NCBI RefSeq assembly: GCF_009671205.1
Contig: NZ_CP045309.1
Location: 4,154,001 to 4,218,000 of the forward strand
Reading direction: 5' to 3'
DNA: 64,000 nucleotides
Source: Micromonospora terminaliae
Lineage (GTDB): Bacteria > Actinomycetota > Actinomycetes > Mycobacteriales > Micromonosporaceae
Shown here: positions 1 through 10,099 of the stretch, in pieces
Layout: every line of letters begins with the position of its first letter
Position numbering within the stretch: position 1 is the first letter of the stretch
Notes under the pieces: generated by a model
Seen by the model: the letters and a program-made list of their open reading frames with translations, nothing else
What the model was told of the DNA's origin: nothing
Databases searched by the model: none
Made by a program: the position numbers and the translations under genes

Positions 1-746
1 AGCGTCGAGGCGGCCATCACCGAACCCCAGGCGGTGTCGTCGCGCCCGAAGAAGAACGTCATGGCCACCGGAAGCGTGTACTTGTGCTGGTCGTTGACGA
101 AGGTCAACGCGAAGATCAGCTCGTTCCAGGCGGTGATGAAGGAGAAGATGCTGGTGGCCACCAGGCCGGGGGCGACCAGCGGGAAGAGCACCTTGCGGAA
201 GGTCTGGGCGCGGCTGGCCCCGTCGATGGCCGCCGCCTCCTCCAGTTCCTTGGGCACCGCGGCCACGAAGCCGCGCAGCATCCACACCGCGAACGGCAGC
301 GAGAAGCCGAGGTACGTCAGGATCAGGCTGGGCAGCGTGTTGTAGAGCCCGAGCCGCTGGATCATCAGGAACAGCGGGATGACCAGCGCCTCCAGCGGGA
401 TCATCTGCACCACGAGCAGCAGGATCAGGAAGGTCGTACGGAGCTTGAAGCGGAACCGGGCCACCGCGGTCGCGGCGAGCAGCGCGACCAGCCCGCTCAG
501 CAGCACGGTGGCCACCGCCACCAGGGCGCTGTTCAGGAAGAAGTCCGTGAAGGTCACGCCCGGGATCAGGTTGCCGGTGAGGATCTCCCGGTAGTGCTCC
601 AGGGTCGGCTCCGCCGGCACCGGGCGCGGCGTGGCCGAGAAGATCTCCTTGTTGGGCTTCAGCGAGGTGGCGACCATCCAGTAGACCGGGAAGGCCGCGA
701 AGAGCGCGACCAGCAGGCCGGCGCCGTTGAGGGCGATCTTCTTCAC
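1..746 (-). CDS. Sugar ABC transporter permease (MalG-like), 3' end cut by window edge
   Basis: Second inner-membrane permease of a CUT1-type sugar importer; the C-terminus lies beyond the left edge. The N-terminus has a hydrophobic segment followed by the usual periplasmic stretch ending in TSLKPNKEIF. The cytoplasmic EAA loop reads EELEEAAAIDGA, which docks on the ATPase in this family. The GTG start at 746 shares four bases (GTGA) with the stop of the upstream permease, so the two are translationally coupled. No ATPase gene is visible; CUT1 systems in actinobacteria commonly share an MsiK-type ATPase encoded elsewhere. The substrate cannot be told from sequence. Confidence 0.93.
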   Translation of the reverse strand, partial: MKKIALNGAGLLVALFAAFPVYWMVATSLKPNKEIFSATPRPVPAEPTLEHYREILTGNLIPGVTFTDFFLNSALVAVATVLLSGLVALLAATAVARFRFKLRTTFLILLLVVQMIPLEALVIPLFLMIQRLGLYNTLPSLILTYLGFSLPFAVWMLRGFVAAVPKELEEAAAIDGASRAQTFRKVLFPLVAPGLVATSIFSFITAWNELIFALTFVNDQHKYTLPVAMTFFFGRDDTAWGSVMAAST

Positions 747-1729
747 GACTCGTCCTCCTGCCGGAGCACCATGCGGACGTACACGCCGGTCACCACCAGC
801 AGGATCAGGGTGAGGATGACGGCGATCGAGGAGCCCAGGCCGTACTTCGGCGGCGGCGAGAACGCCTCCGCGTACGAGTAGATCGACAGCATGAACGTCG
901 ACCGGTCCTGGGTGCCGCCGGCCAGCACGAACTGCTGGGTGAAGACCTTGAAGTCCCAGATCGTGGAGAGCACCACGAGGATGCCGAAGACCGGCCGCAG
1001 CATCGGGAAGGTGACGGACCAGAAGACCCGCCACGGGCCGGCCCCGTCCACCCGGGCGGCCTCCTGGAGCTCGCTCGGCACGCTCTTCAGCCCGGCCAGC
1101 ACGCTGACGGCGATGAACGGGAACGAGTGCCAGACCACCACGAGGGTGAGGATGCCGAAGAAGAGCAGCGGGTCGTTGAACCAGCCGTAGCCGGTCCAGT
1201 CGCTGCGCCCGAACAGGGTCGTCGAGAGCCCGTCCGGAAGCTTGTTGAACAGCCAGGTCACCAGGCCGCTGGTGTCGTCGAAGATCCACTTCCAGACGAT
1301 GGTGCCGGTCAGCGCCGGGGTGGCCCAGGCCAGCATCACGCAGCTCGCCACGAACGTGGCCATCTTCCTGCCGAGCCGGTTGAGCAGCAGCCCGACCAGG
1401 GTGCCGAGGATCATGGTGAGCACCACGTTGGCCACGGCGAAGAGCACGGTGTTGCGCAGCACCGTACGGAAGAACGGGTCGCCGAGGATCTGCGCGTAGT
1501 TGGCCAGGCCCACCCACGGCCACTCGCGGTCCCCCCGCAACTGCCGGACGCTGTCCAGCTTGTAGAAGGACATCATCACGACCTGGCCGAGCGGCCAGAG
1601 CAGCAGCACTCCGATGATGGCCAGGCAGGGCAGGAGCAACAGGTACGGGAGGCGGTCCACGCGGCGGCGCCGCCGCGCGGGGGTCTCCCGCGCGGCGGCC
1701 TCGCCGGTGACCTCGGTCAGCGTGGTCAC
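743..1729 (-). CDS. Sugar ABC transporter permease (MalF-like)
   Basis: First permease of the importer, 328 aa with about six membrane helices. After an Arg-rich N-terminus the first helix runs LPYLLLLPCLAIIGVLLLWP. The EAA loop is ELQEAARVDGAGPWRVFW, about 80 residues from the C-terminus, as expected for the MalF/UgpA family. I chose the GTG at 1729 because it overlaps the stop of the binding-protein gene by four bases (GTGA); an upstream in-frame extension would run deep into that gene. It forms a heterodimer with the downstream permease and would be transcribed with the binding-protein gene. Confidence 0.93.
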   Translation of the reverse strand: MTTLTEVTGEAAARETPARRRRRVDRLPYLLLLPCLAIIGVLLLWPLGQVVMMSFYKLDSVRQLRGDREWPWVGLANYAQILGDPFFRTVLRNTVLFAVANVVLTMILGTLVGLLLNRLGRKMATFVASCVMLAWATPALTGTIVWKWIFDDTSGLVTWLFNKLPDGLSTTLFGRSDWTGYGWFNDPLLFFGILTLVVVWHSFPFIAVSVLAGLKSVPSELQEAARVDGAGPWRVFWSVTFPMLRPVFGILVVLSTIWDFKVFTQQFVLAGGTQDRSTFMLSIYSYAEAFSPPPKYGLGSSIAVILTLILLVVTGVYVRMVLRQEDES

Positions 1730-3018
1730 TTGGCGTTGAGGATGCTTTCCATCTCGGTGGCCGCGTCGGCGGTGGCCTTCTCGACCGTCTTCTGGCCCTT
1801 GATGACCGAGCTGTTCATGGCCTGGGTGACCGTCTTGGTCCGGCTGACCTCGACCCACTTCGGGGTGAGCGGGGTCAGCTTGGTGTTCTGCATGGTGGTG
1901 GCGAACGCGGCCATCACCTTGTCGTTGGCGTAGTTGCCGCCGCCGACCAGGTCCTTGTAGACCGGGAAGAAGTTCAGGCTGCTCGCGAACTCCTGGTCCT
2001 TCTGCTTGCTCAGCAGCACGGTCAGGTAGTCCCAGGCCAGGGCCTGCCGCTTGCTGTCCTTCCAGAGGGCGATGTCGGAGCCGCCCGCGAAGGCCGGGGC
2101 CGGCTTGCCGTCCGGGCCGGGGATGGGGAACGTGCCCCACACCTTCTCGATATCCGGGTTGTCCTTCTTCATGGCGCCGCCCTGCCAGCTACCGGCGAAC
2201 GCCATGGCGGCCTTGCCGGTGGCGAACTGGGTGCGGGCGTCGACCTCGTTCCACGCGGCGGCGGCCGGCGGGGCCACCTTGTGCACGGTCACCAGGTCGG
2301 TCCAGAACTTGACCGCCTTCTGCGCCTCCGGCGTGTTGTAGCCGGACTTCCAGCTGTCGCCGTCCTTGGTGGCGATCTCCGCGCCGGCCGCCCAGAGGAA
2401 CGAGTAGAACGGCAGCTCGGAGTTGCCGGGCAGGGCGATGCCGTAGGTGCCCGGCTTCTTGGCCTGGACGGTCTTCGCGGCGGCGACCAGCTCGTCCCAG
2501 GTGGTCGGCGGCTTCACGCCCGCCTCGGCGAACCAGTCGGTGCGGTAGTAGATGGCGCGCACGCCGGCGTACCACGGGACGCCGTACTGCTTGCCGTCGA
2601 GCTGGGCGTTCTTCACGAGGTCGGGAAGGATGTCCTTGCCCTCGGACCAGCCGTTGAACTTGTCGGTGACGTCGGCGAGGGCCTCCTGCGCCGCCCAGCC
2701 CTGCGTCTCGGTGTTGCCCAGCTCGGTGACGTCGGGGCCCTCCCCGCCGGCGAGGGCGGCCTGGAACTTCTTCGGCGCCTCGAGCCAGGGGATGTACTGC
2801 ACCACGACGTCGGTCTCGGGGTGCTTCTTCTTGAACTCCGCCTCGACGCCGTCGAGGAACTTGGTCTGGGCGTCGCCGCCCTCACCCATCATCCAGACCG
2901 TCAGCTTGCTGTTGTCCGCGGCCTTTTCGTCGTCGCCGGAGCCACCGCACCCGGACAGCACCATCGCGGCCGAGGCCACGATGGCGGTGACCGGGGCCAG
3001 CCGCTTCCACCTGTTCAC
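1726..3018 (-). CDS. Extracellular sugar-binding lipoprotein of ABC importer
   Basis: 430-aa solute-binding protein that captures the sugar outside the membrane and delivers it to the two permeases. It has a lipoprotein signal peptide: positive start (MNRWKR), hydrophobic stretch, and lipobox LSGC with Cys at about residue 24. Family-1 binding-protein features follow, for example LTVWMMGEGG near the mature N-terminus and a TTWDELVAAAK segment. It is the first gene of the SBP-permease-permease operon, and a GAGGGAGAT ribosome site precedes GTG 3018. No transporter-linked hydrolase or regulator is visible, so the substrate stays unassigned. Confidence 0.94.
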   Translation of the reverse strand: MNRWKRLAPVTAIVASAAMVLSGCGGSGDDEKAADNSKLTVWMMGEGGDAQTKFLDGVEAEFKKKHPETDVVVQYIPWLEAPKKFQAALAGGEGPDVTELGNTETQGWAAQEALADVTDKFNGWSEGKDILPDLVKNAQLDGKQYGVPWYAGVRAIYYRTDWFAEAGVKPPTTWDELVAAAKTVQAKKPGTYGIALPGNSELPFYSFLWAAGAEIATKDGDSWKSGYNTPEAQKAVKFWTDLVTVHKVAPPAAAAWNEVDARTQFATGKAAMAFAGSWQGGAMKKDNPDIEKVWGTFPIPGPDGKPAPAFAGGSDIALWKDSKRQALAWDYLTVLLSKQKDQEFASSLNFFPVYKDLVGGGNYANDKVMAAFATTMQNTKLTPLTPKWVEVSRTKTVTQAMNSSVIKGQKTVEKATADAATEMESILNAK

Positions 3019-3063
3019 GCCATATCTCCCTCGGGGCCGTTTGGCACTAACCTTCTCCGCCGC

Positions 3064-3090
3064 ACCTTAGTAGGAAAATTTCCTTTACAA
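3064..3090 (-). promoter_or_regulatory. Candidate promoter with palindromic operator for the sugar importer operon
   Basis: AGGAAAATTTCCT (3072-3084) is a 6+1+6 inverted repeat, strikingly AT-rich for this genome. It sits between a possible -35 TTGTAA (3085-3090) and -10 TAAGGT (3064-3069) with 15-nt spacing, about 50 nt upstream of the GTG. A repressor bound there would block the promoter, which is typical of sugar-uptake operons. The regulator is not encoded nearby; assigning it to the LacI or ROK family would be a guess. Confidence 0.55.
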
Positions 3091-3182
3091 CAGGGGGTAC
3101 TCGCGGCGGGCGGCCGTGGCGACCGTATCGCAGCCGGAGGCCCGGGCGGCAGGGGTGCCGTCCGGGCAGCTCAGGGAGACGG

Positions 3183-3218
3183 AAGCGGGCGCCCGACCGG
3201 CCGGTCGGGCGCCCGCTT
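3183..3218 (-). terminator. Perfect 18+18 bp palindrome, terminator of first glsB copy
   Basis: A 36-bp perfect palindrome with core GCCCGACCGGCCGGTCGGGC lies 20 bp past the stop of the 3238-3522 gene. A near-identical hairpin follows the second glsB copy. A second, imperfect hairpin (3141-3166) lies a little further downstream. Confidence 0.75.
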
Positions 3219-3237
3219 CAGTGCTTCGGCGATGGGG

Positions 3238-3522
3238 TCAGTAGCGCGAGACGCCGCGGCGGCGACCCACACCGGCCACCAGGGCCACGCCGATGGCGGC
3301 GAACAGCACCTGCAGCAGCAGCTCACGCCAGTCGATGCCGGCGGTGTCGGCGAAGCCCGAGGCCCGCGCGACGATGGTGCCCAGCAGCGCGGCGCCGACG
3401 CCGATCAGCATGTGCAGCCACATCGGCATGTTCTGGCGGCCCGGGACGACCAGGCGGCCCAGAGCGCCGACGATCAGACCAACGATGAGCGCGGTGATGA
3501 TGCCCCAAACGGTGAGCTCCAC
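3238..3522 (-). CDS. GlsB/YeaQ/YmgE-family small stress-response membrane protein (copy 1)
   Basis: 94-aa protein of the transglycosylase-associated (GlsB/YeaQ/YmgE) family, three short membrane segments. It starts ELTVWGIITALIVGLIVGAL, with the conserved GRLVVPGRQ loop at about 25-33 and Gly-rich helix IGVGAALLG. It ends in a basic GRRRGVSRY tail. The start is GTG 3522, preceded by AGAAGGAGG; the longer in-frame extension crosses the promoter. The family is linked to general or acid/osmotic stress but has no known enzymatic activity. It is closely related to the neighbouring copy at 3781, and promoter and terminator are duplicated too. Confidence 0.9.
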   Translation of the reverse strand: MELTVWGIITALIVGLIVGALGRLVVPGRQNMPMWLHMLIGVGAALLGTIVARASGFADTAGIDWRELLLQVLFAAIGVALVAGVGRRRGVSRY

Positions 3523-3560
3523 GGTCGCCCTCCTTCTTCTGAATGAGTCACACGATGTCG

Positions 3561-3612
3561 TGTGGTTCCTGTCGTGACCGCTAAGTGCCCGACCCGCCGA
3601 AAATCCAAACCG
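3561..3612 (-). promoter_or_regulatory. SigB-like promoter of glsB copy 1, 52-bp block shared with copy 2
   Basis: On the minus strand GTTT (3607-3610), a 16-nt spacer and GGGCAC (3585-3590) resemble actinobacterial SigB/SigF-class promoters. The 52-bp block matches 4103-4154 at 48 positions, while the adjacent intergenic DNA has diverged. A short inverted repeat (CACACGA/TCGTGTG) lies in the leader at about 3549-3564. Confidence 0.6.
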
Positions 3613-3728
3613 ACTTCGGTGACGAATTGCTCGCAGTGGCCTGAGCTGGGATTTCGGGCCGGATCCGGGCACGCGGAAAGCGGCCGACCGGCCATTTGGC
3701 GGCTGACCGCGTTCAATGCCACGAACGC

Positions 3729-3764
3729 CGGCGGGCGCCCGACCGACCGGTCGGGCGCCCGCCG
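3729..3764 (-). terminator. 17+17 bp hairpin, terminator of second glsB copy
   Basis: Inverted repeat with arms CGGCGGGCGCCCGACCG and a 2-nt gap, 16 bp past the stop of the 3781-4068 gene. Its core is the same sequence as the terminator of copy 1, showing that the whole transcription unit was duplicated. Confidence 0.75.
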
Positions 3765-3780
3765 AGGCGCGAGGAGTGCG

Positions 3781-4068
3781 TCAGTAGCGCGAGACGCTGC
3801 GGCGGCGACCCACGCCGGCCACCAGGGCCACGGCGATGGCGGCCAGCACGACCTGGACCAGCAGCTCCATCCAGTCGATGCCGGAGGTCTCGGTGGCGAT
3901 GCCCATGGCGCGGGCCAGGACGGTGCCCAGCAGCGCGGCGCCGACGCCGATCAGCATGTGCAGCCAGATCGGCATGTTCTGGCGGCCCGGCACGACCAGG
4001 CGGCCCAGCGCGCCCACGATCAGACCAACGACGAGCGCGGTGATGATGCCCCAGACGGTGAGGTCCAC
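3781..4068 (-). CDS. GlsB/YeaQ/YmgE-family small stress-response membrane protein (copy 2)
   Basis: 95-aa paralogue of the 3238 gene, about three-quarters or more identical by eye. It begins DLTVWGIITALVVGLIVGAL, keeps GRLVVPGRQNMP, and ends VSRY. Divergence is concentrated in the loop around residues 55-70 (ARAMGIATETSGIDW against ARASGFADTAGIDW in copy 1). The start is GTG 4068. Each copy has its own promoter and terminator, so the two are probably independent transcripts rather than an operon. The role is inferred only from the family, as a membrane protein associated with stress. Confidence 0.9.
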   Translation of the reverse strand: MDLTVWGIITALVVGLIVGALGRLVVPGRQNMPIWLHMLIGVGAALLGTVLARAMGIATETSGIDWMELLVQVVLAAIAVALVAGVGRRRSVSRY

Positions 4069-4102
4069 GGTCTTCTCCTTCTAAGAGGTTTCACACGGTC
4101 TG

Positions 4103-4154
4103 TGTGGTTCCTGTCGTGACCGGTAAGTTCCCGACCCGCTGAAAACCCAAACCG
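4103..4154 (-). promoter_or_regulatory. SigB-like promoter of glsB copy 2
   Basis: On the minus strand GTTT (4149-4152), 16-nt spacer, GGGAAC (4127-4132). It differs from the copy-1 promoter block at only four of 52 positions. The leader again carries a small inverted repeat (CACAC/GTGTG), with a different core. Confidence 0.55.
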
Positions 4155-4241
4155 CACCGCTCGCCGGGGTGCCGCTCGTCCGCCGGTGATCACGCAGGTG
4201 GGAGCGGTTCCGGCCGACGCGGAAAAATCTTCCGGAGTACG

Positions 4242-4284
4242 CGGAACGGCCGGCGCCCGCGCGAGCGGGACGCCGGCCGTTCCG
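4242..4284 (-). terminator. Rho-independent-type hairpin after lepA
   Basis: Inverted repeat with arms CGGAACGGCCGGCG / CGCCGGCCGTTCCG and an inner CCCGC/GCGGG stem, about 19 bp in all. It lies 11 bp after the lepA stop. There is no long T-run, as is usual for high-GC actinobacteria. Confidence 0.75.
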
Positions 4285-4294
4285 ACCGATGGGG

Positions 4295-6172
<1,878 letters not shown>

Positions 6173-6281
6173 AGCGGTCCGTTCTGGTCGGCTGACGTGA
6201 GCGGGCCGGCGCGCCGCCGGCCCCCTCTATGCTCCCACGTCGTCCGGGGCGCGCCGGTGCTCCCCCATCACTGCGCGGGCG

Positions 6282-6818
6282 TCACTCCTCGGGCGGCTCG
6301 GTGAAGAGCGCGGCGAGCTTCGGCAGGTGCCGCCGCGCCTCGTCCTCGTCGTCGAAGTCCCAGAAGTCGTTCAGGTCGGGTGCCCGCACCGGATCCCGGT
6401 CCGCCGGCAGGTCGGCCGCGGTGGCCTTCCGGTAGGCCTCCCAAGGCACCGCCAGCATGTCCTCGCACTCGAACTCCTCGCCGCTGAGCGCGGCGGCCCG
6501 CACCTGCGGCAGCTCGGCCAGGGAGTCCGGGTCGGCGACGGCCCGGGCGAACACCGCCCGGCCCTGGGTCATGAGCCAGCCCCGGAAGTATTCGAAGCCG
6601 TCGTCCGAGGCGCCCCCGTTGATCAGGTACGCCGCGCCCCAGAGGTCGACCTTGTAGGAGGCGGCAAGCACCCGCTGCTGGTGGTGGGCGTACCCGACGA
6701 TCTCCTCCGGGTCCCGCTCGGCGAGCAGGGCGACCGCGCGGGCGGCGACCGCCGCGGGCTCGCCCCCGCCCCCGGCCCGGGCGCTGTCGATCAACTGCCA
6801 GAACTCGTCGGTCCTCAT
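6282..6818 (-). CDS. DUF4240 domain protein
   Basis: 178-aa soluble protein beginning MRTDEFWQLIDSAR, the typical start of DUF4240 proteins. Further hallmarks are the LWGAAYLINGGASDDGFEYFRGWLM segment (about 60-82) and the acidic DFWDFDDEDE near the C-terminus. Function is unknown; the family is common in actinobacteria and often stands alone. It is transcribed divergently from the phosphotransferase gene at 6872, and the short gap must hold both promoters. I see no catalytic motif. Confidence 0.85.
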   Translation of the reverse strand: MRTDEFWQLIDSARAGGGGEPAAVAARAVALLAERDPEEIVGYAHHQQRVLAASYKVDLWGAAYLINGGASDDGFEYFRGWLMTQGRAVFARAVADPDSLAELPQVRAAALSGEEFECEDMLAVPWEAYRKATAADLPADRDPVRAPDLNDFWDFDDEDEARRHLPKLAALFTEPPEE

Positions 6819-6871
6819 GGCCTCGCAGTCTGGCAGAGCACACCGACGTCCCGGTGCGGCAGCATGGGCGG

Positions 6872-7852
6872 GTGCGCGCGATTTCCCTGCCCCCGGTGCC
6901 GTACGAGGCGACGGCGCTCCGGCCCGGCTGGGCCGAGCTGCCGGCCGGGCTGCGGGACGCGCTGGCCGCCCGGCTCGGCGGCGCCCCGGTGACGGTGCGG
7001 CCGGCCGGGGCGGGCTTCACCCGGGGCTTCGCCGCCGTCCTCCACGGCCCGGCCGGCGAGCCGGTCTTCGTGAAGGCGGCGCCGCTGGCCGAGCAGCGGC
7101 ACCTGGTCGACTGGTACGCGCACGAGGCCGCCGTCCTGGCCCGCCTCCCGGCCGGCCTGCCGGTCCCCCGCCCGCGCTGGGCGCTCACCGAGGCCGGCTG
7201 GTACGCGCTCGCCCTGGACGCGGTCGACGGGCACACGCCCCGGCTCCCCTGGGAGCCGGCCGAGCTGCACGCCGCCCTCACCGCGTACGCCGAGGTGGCC
7301 GCCGCGCTCGCCACGCCGCCCGCGGAGCTCGTCGCGCTCGGGCTCCCGCGCCTCGGTGACCTGGCCCGGGAGGACATCCTCTGGTGGGGCGAGGTGGTCG
7401 CGGGCTGCGAACCGGCGCCGGCGCTGCCGCCCTGGGCCCCGCTGCCCGAGCTGGCCGCGCTGGAGTCCCGCCTGCCCGGCTACGCCGACGCCGCTCCCGG
7501 CCTGGCCCACTGCGACCTGCGGGTCGACAACCTGCTGCTGGACACCGCCGGCCGGGCCTGGATCTGCGACTGGAACTGGCTGTGCCACGGGCCGGCCTGG
7601 TTCGACCTGGTCACCCTGCTGATCACCGGGTACGCCAGCGGCCTCGACGCGGACACCGCCTTCGGCGGTCACCCGGCCGCCGCGGGCGCCCCCGCAGACG
7701 CGCTGGACGTGACCCTCGCCGCACTGTCCGGCTACTTCCTCACGAGCGCCGCCGCGGGCCCGTCCACCGCCTCCCCGCACATCCGGGCGCACCAGCGCTG
7801 GAGCGGTGAGCAGGCCCTGGCCTGGCTCGCCGCCCGCCAGGGCTGGGCCTGA
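6872..7852 (+). CDS. APH-family phosphotransferase
   Basis: About 326-aa protein kinase-like phosphotransferase of the aminoglycoside/choline-kinase fold. The catalytic loop is HCDLRVDNLLLD, with HxDxxxxN, and the metal-binding aspartate sits in ICDWNW shortly after. An N-lobe lysine is present in VFVKAAPL. The substrate is unknown: drug, sugar or small alcohol are all possible, and no resistance role is implied. I prefer GTG 6872; an in-frame GTG at 6854 would add six residues. Neither has a clear ribosome site. Confidence 0.85.
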   Translation: MRAISLPPVPYEATALRPGWAELPAGLRDALAARLGGAPVTVRPAGAGFTRGFAAVLHGPAGEPVFVKAAPLAEQRHLVDWYAHEAAVLARLPAGLPVPRPRWALTEAGWYALALDAVDGHTPRLPWEPAELHAALTAYAEVAAALATPPAELVALGLPRLGDLAREDILWWGEVVAGCEPAPALPPWAPLPELAALESRLPGYADAAPGLAHCDLRVDNLLLDTAGRAWICDWNWLCHGPAWFDLVTLLITGYASGLDADTAFGGHPAAAGAPADALDVTLAALSGYFLTSAAAGPSTASPHIRAHQRWSGEQALAWLAARQGWA

Positions 7853-7885
7853 CCCTCCCCTGGCCCTGCCGGCGGATGAGGCGTT

Positions 7886-7915
7886 TTGGCTCGTCCCGGG
7901 GCGACCTGGTAACCT
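7886..7915 (+). promoter_or_regulatory. Probable housekeeping promoter of rpsT
   Basis: -35 TTGGCT (7886-7891), 18-nt spacer, -10 TAACCT (7910-7915). The start would leave a leader of about 70 nt before rpsT. Confidence 0.6.
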
Positions 7916-7993
7916 GGCTTTTCGCGCGGCGATGACGCATGCTCGTCGTGCGCGGAAGCAGACCAACCCGAGCTATCAAGACGAGGCTGTCGC

Positions 7994-8260
7994 GTGGCGA
8001 ACATCAAGTCCCAGATCAAGCGCAACCGGCAGAACGAGAAGCGCCGGCTGCGTAACAAGTCGGTCAAGTCGTCGCTGAAGACCGCCATCCGGAAGTTCCA
8101 CGAGGCTGCCGAGGCGGGCGACGCCGAGAAGGCCACCACCCTCATGCGTGAGGCCACCCGCAAGCTGGACAAGGCTGCCAGCAAGGGTGTCATCCACGCC
8201 AACCAGGCGGCCAACCGGAAGTCGGCGATCGCCAAGCGCGTCGCCTCGTTCTCTGCCTGA
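7994..8260 (+). CDS. rpsT: 30S ribosomal protein S20
   Basis: 88-aa primary 16S rRNA-binding protein. It begins [20 protein letters not shown] and ends [19 protein letters not shown], both family signatures, and is highly basic and helical throughout. GTG start at 7994 after a weak ACGAGG. It is a monocistronic plus-strand unit between its own promoter and a strong terminator, facing holA; this arrangement is conserved in actinobacteria. Confidence 0.98.
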   Translation: MANIKSQIKRNRQNEKRRLRNKSVKSSLKTAIRKFHEAAEAGDAEKATTLMREATRKLDKAASKGVIHANQAANRKSAIAKRVASFSA

Positions 8261-8279
8261 CGAGCGCCCTCAGACCTGA

Positions 8280-8314
8280 CCGGAAGCCCCGGGGTACCGC
8301 CCCGGGGCTTCCGG
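8280..8314 (+). terminator. Terminator of rpsT
   Basis: Perfect 15-bp stem (CCGGAAGCCCCGGGG and its complement) with a 5-nt loop, 20 bp past the rpsT stop. Confidence 0.85.
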
Positions 8315-8448
8315 CTGTCTGCGTTTCCGTGCGCGGCGGCGGGGCTCCTGGCCGGCGCCTGTCGAGCTGACGTCACGGACGACTCAGGCCTTCGCCCCCG
8401 CTCTGAGGACGGGTGAGGTCTGCCGCTGACCCCCGTCGCTCCTGCTGC

Positions 8449-8514
8449 GGCCCGCTCCTGCGGTGTTCGCCCCTCCGACGGAGGTCACTTCTCCGACGGC
8501 CCGCTCCTGCGGTG
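8449..8514. repeat. 17-bp direct repeat, two copies, in the rpsT-holA intergenic region
   Basis: GGCCCGCTCCTGCGGTG occurs at 8449-8465 and 8498-8514 with a Ser/Pro-like shadow reading between. A small GACGG-rich element separates them. No function is evident; the rest of 8315-8515 holds nothing I recognise. Confidence 0.6.
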
Positions 8515-8515
8515 G

Positions 8516-8977
8516 TCAGTGGAAGGGGTCGTGCCGGGTCGGGTCCGCCGGGTGCCCGATCTGCCCGGACGGGTCGACGGGGCGGGCAGCCCGCAGCGTC
8601 GGCTCGCCGGCCAGCGTCGCCCCGCCCGGCAGCGCCCGGGCCGTGGAGGGCACGCTGGCCCGGCCGACCACCGGCTCGATCTGCCGGCGGAAGCGGTCCC
8701 GCTCCTGCTCCGGCACCTGCGCCGCGGTGCGGATCACGATCTCGGCGACCATGTCATTGAGTTTCACCATTGCTGCCACCGCCGCCGGGAGCAGCAGCAC
8801 CGCCCACCAGGTCACCAGCTCGGCTAGCGCGAGCAGCACGGCCAGCGCCACGGCGCCCTCGAAGAAGAGGAAGCAGAGCACCCCGCCCGGGTTGACGAAA
8901 CGCAGACCGAGGACCCGGGCGTAGAGCGGCCGGTAGCGCTCCTCGTCCGCGGGGATCGTCGACCACGTTCGGGTCAC
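8516..8977 (-). CDS. Conserved hypothetical membrane protein downstream of holA
   Basis: 153-aa protein with two adjacent membrane helices at about residues 30-75 (FEGAVALAVLLALAEL and VLLLPAAVAAMV), a short soluble N-terminus (TWSTIPADEERYRPLYARVL) and a hydrophilic C-terminal tail. The GTG start at 8977 shares four bases with the holA stop, so it is probably translated by coupling. I do not recognise the family. It could be an actinobacterial envelope protein; nothing links it directly to DNA replication except co-transcription. Confidence 0.8.
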   Translation of the reverse strand: MTRTWSTIPADEERYRPLYARVLGLRFVNPGGVLCFLFFEGAVALAVLLALAELVTWWAVLLLPAAVAAMVKLNDMVAEIVIRTAAQVPEQERDRFRRQIEPVVGRASVPSTARALPGGATLAGEPTLRAARPVDPSGQIGHPADPTRHDPFH

Positions 8978-9990
8978 CGGCCGCCACCCTGCCGCGCCGC
9001 GGCCACGGAGAACACCGCCCGCTCCAGCGCGTACGCCCGGTCGTCGGCACCGCCCTTGACCGCGGCGTTGCACTCGGCGGCCACCCGCATGGCCTCCACG
9101 AGGCCCTCCGGCGTCCAGCCCCGGCCCTGCCGCTGGGCCCGCTCGATCTTCCACGCCGGCATGCCCAGGCTGCTCGCCAACTGGTACGGGCTGCCCCGCC
9201 CGGCCGACGCCACCCGGGCCACGGTGCGCACCCCGTCGGCGAGCGCGTCGGCGATCGGTACGGGGTCGACACCCACGTGCAACGCCCAGCGCAGCGCCTC
9301 CAGCGCCCCCGGCACGTCGCCGACCATCGTCGCGTCGGCCACGGTGAAGCCGGACACCTCGACCCGCCCCCGGTAGTAGCGGGACACCGTGTCCGCCCCG
9401 ATCCGCCCGTCGGTGTCGGCCACGAGCTGGGAGCAGGCGGCGGCCAGCTCGCGCAGGTCGGTGCCCACGGCGGCGATCAGCGTCTCGGCCGCGTCCTCGG
9501 TGCACTTGCCGCCGAGGCGGCGGATCTCGTCCCGGACGAAGGCGACCCGCTCCCGGTGGCCCTTGAGCTTCGCCGCCGGCACCACCGTCGCGCCCGCGGC
9601 CCGCAGCCCGTCGGCGAACGCCTTGCCCTTGGCGCCGCCCAGGTGCAGCACCACGAGCTGCACGTCCGGGTCCGGGTTCTTCGCGTATCCGAGCAGGGCG
9701 GTGACCAGGTCCTTGCGGGCGTCCTGGCCGGAGCGCAGCACGAGCACCCGCCGCCCGCCGAACAGCGACGGGCTGAGCATCTCGGCGATCTCCCCCACCA
9801 TGAGCGAGCCCGCCTGGTACTCCCGCACGTCCACGTCCGGGTCGACACTGCGGGCCCGGGCGACGGCTTCGGCGACGGCTCGCGTGGCGAGCAGCTCCTC
9901 GTCGCCGAGAACGAGCAGAATGGGGGGCAGGCTGGCGGGGGTCACGTCGCCCATATTCGCACGGCCCCCGACCCGATCGTGCCTGCTCAT
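8974..9990 (-). CDS. holA: DNA polymerase III subunit delta
   Basis: Clamp-loader delta subunit, 338 aa, which opens the sliding clamp. It begins PPILLVLGDEELLATRAVAEAV, the LxGxExxL signature of HolA, and has the AAA-like fold plus C-terminal helical domain (YALERAVFSVAAARQ). An internal ATG at 9954 (MGDVTPASLPP) is an equally plausible start; neither has a convincing ribosome site. It overlaps the following small membrane protein gene by GTGA. The rpsT/holA/comEC cluster is conserved across actinobacteria. Confidence 0.93.
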   Translation of the reverse strand: MSRHDRVGGRANMGDVTPASLPPILLVLGDEELLATRAVAEAVARARSVDPDVDVREYQAGSLMVGEIAEMLSPSLFGGRRVLVLRSGQDARKDLVTALLGYAKNPDPDVQLVVLHLGGAKGKAFADGLRAAGATVVPAAKLKGHRERVAFVRDEIRRLGGKCTEDAAETLIAAVGTDLRELAAACSQLVADTDGRIGADTVSRYYRGRVEVSGFTVADATMVGDVPGALEALRWALHVGVDPVPIADALADGVRTVARVASAGRGSPYQLASSLGMPAWKIERAQRQGRGWTPEGLVEAMRVAAECNAAVKGGADDRAYALERAVFSVAAARQGGGR

Positions 9991-10099
9991 CGAGGACTGT
10001 GACGGCGGAGCCCGCAGTCAACGCAAATCCCGACATTCGAGTCTATCTACTGCTATCCCCACAATCTTCTTGACCACCGGGCCGTCTTCCGAACCGCTC

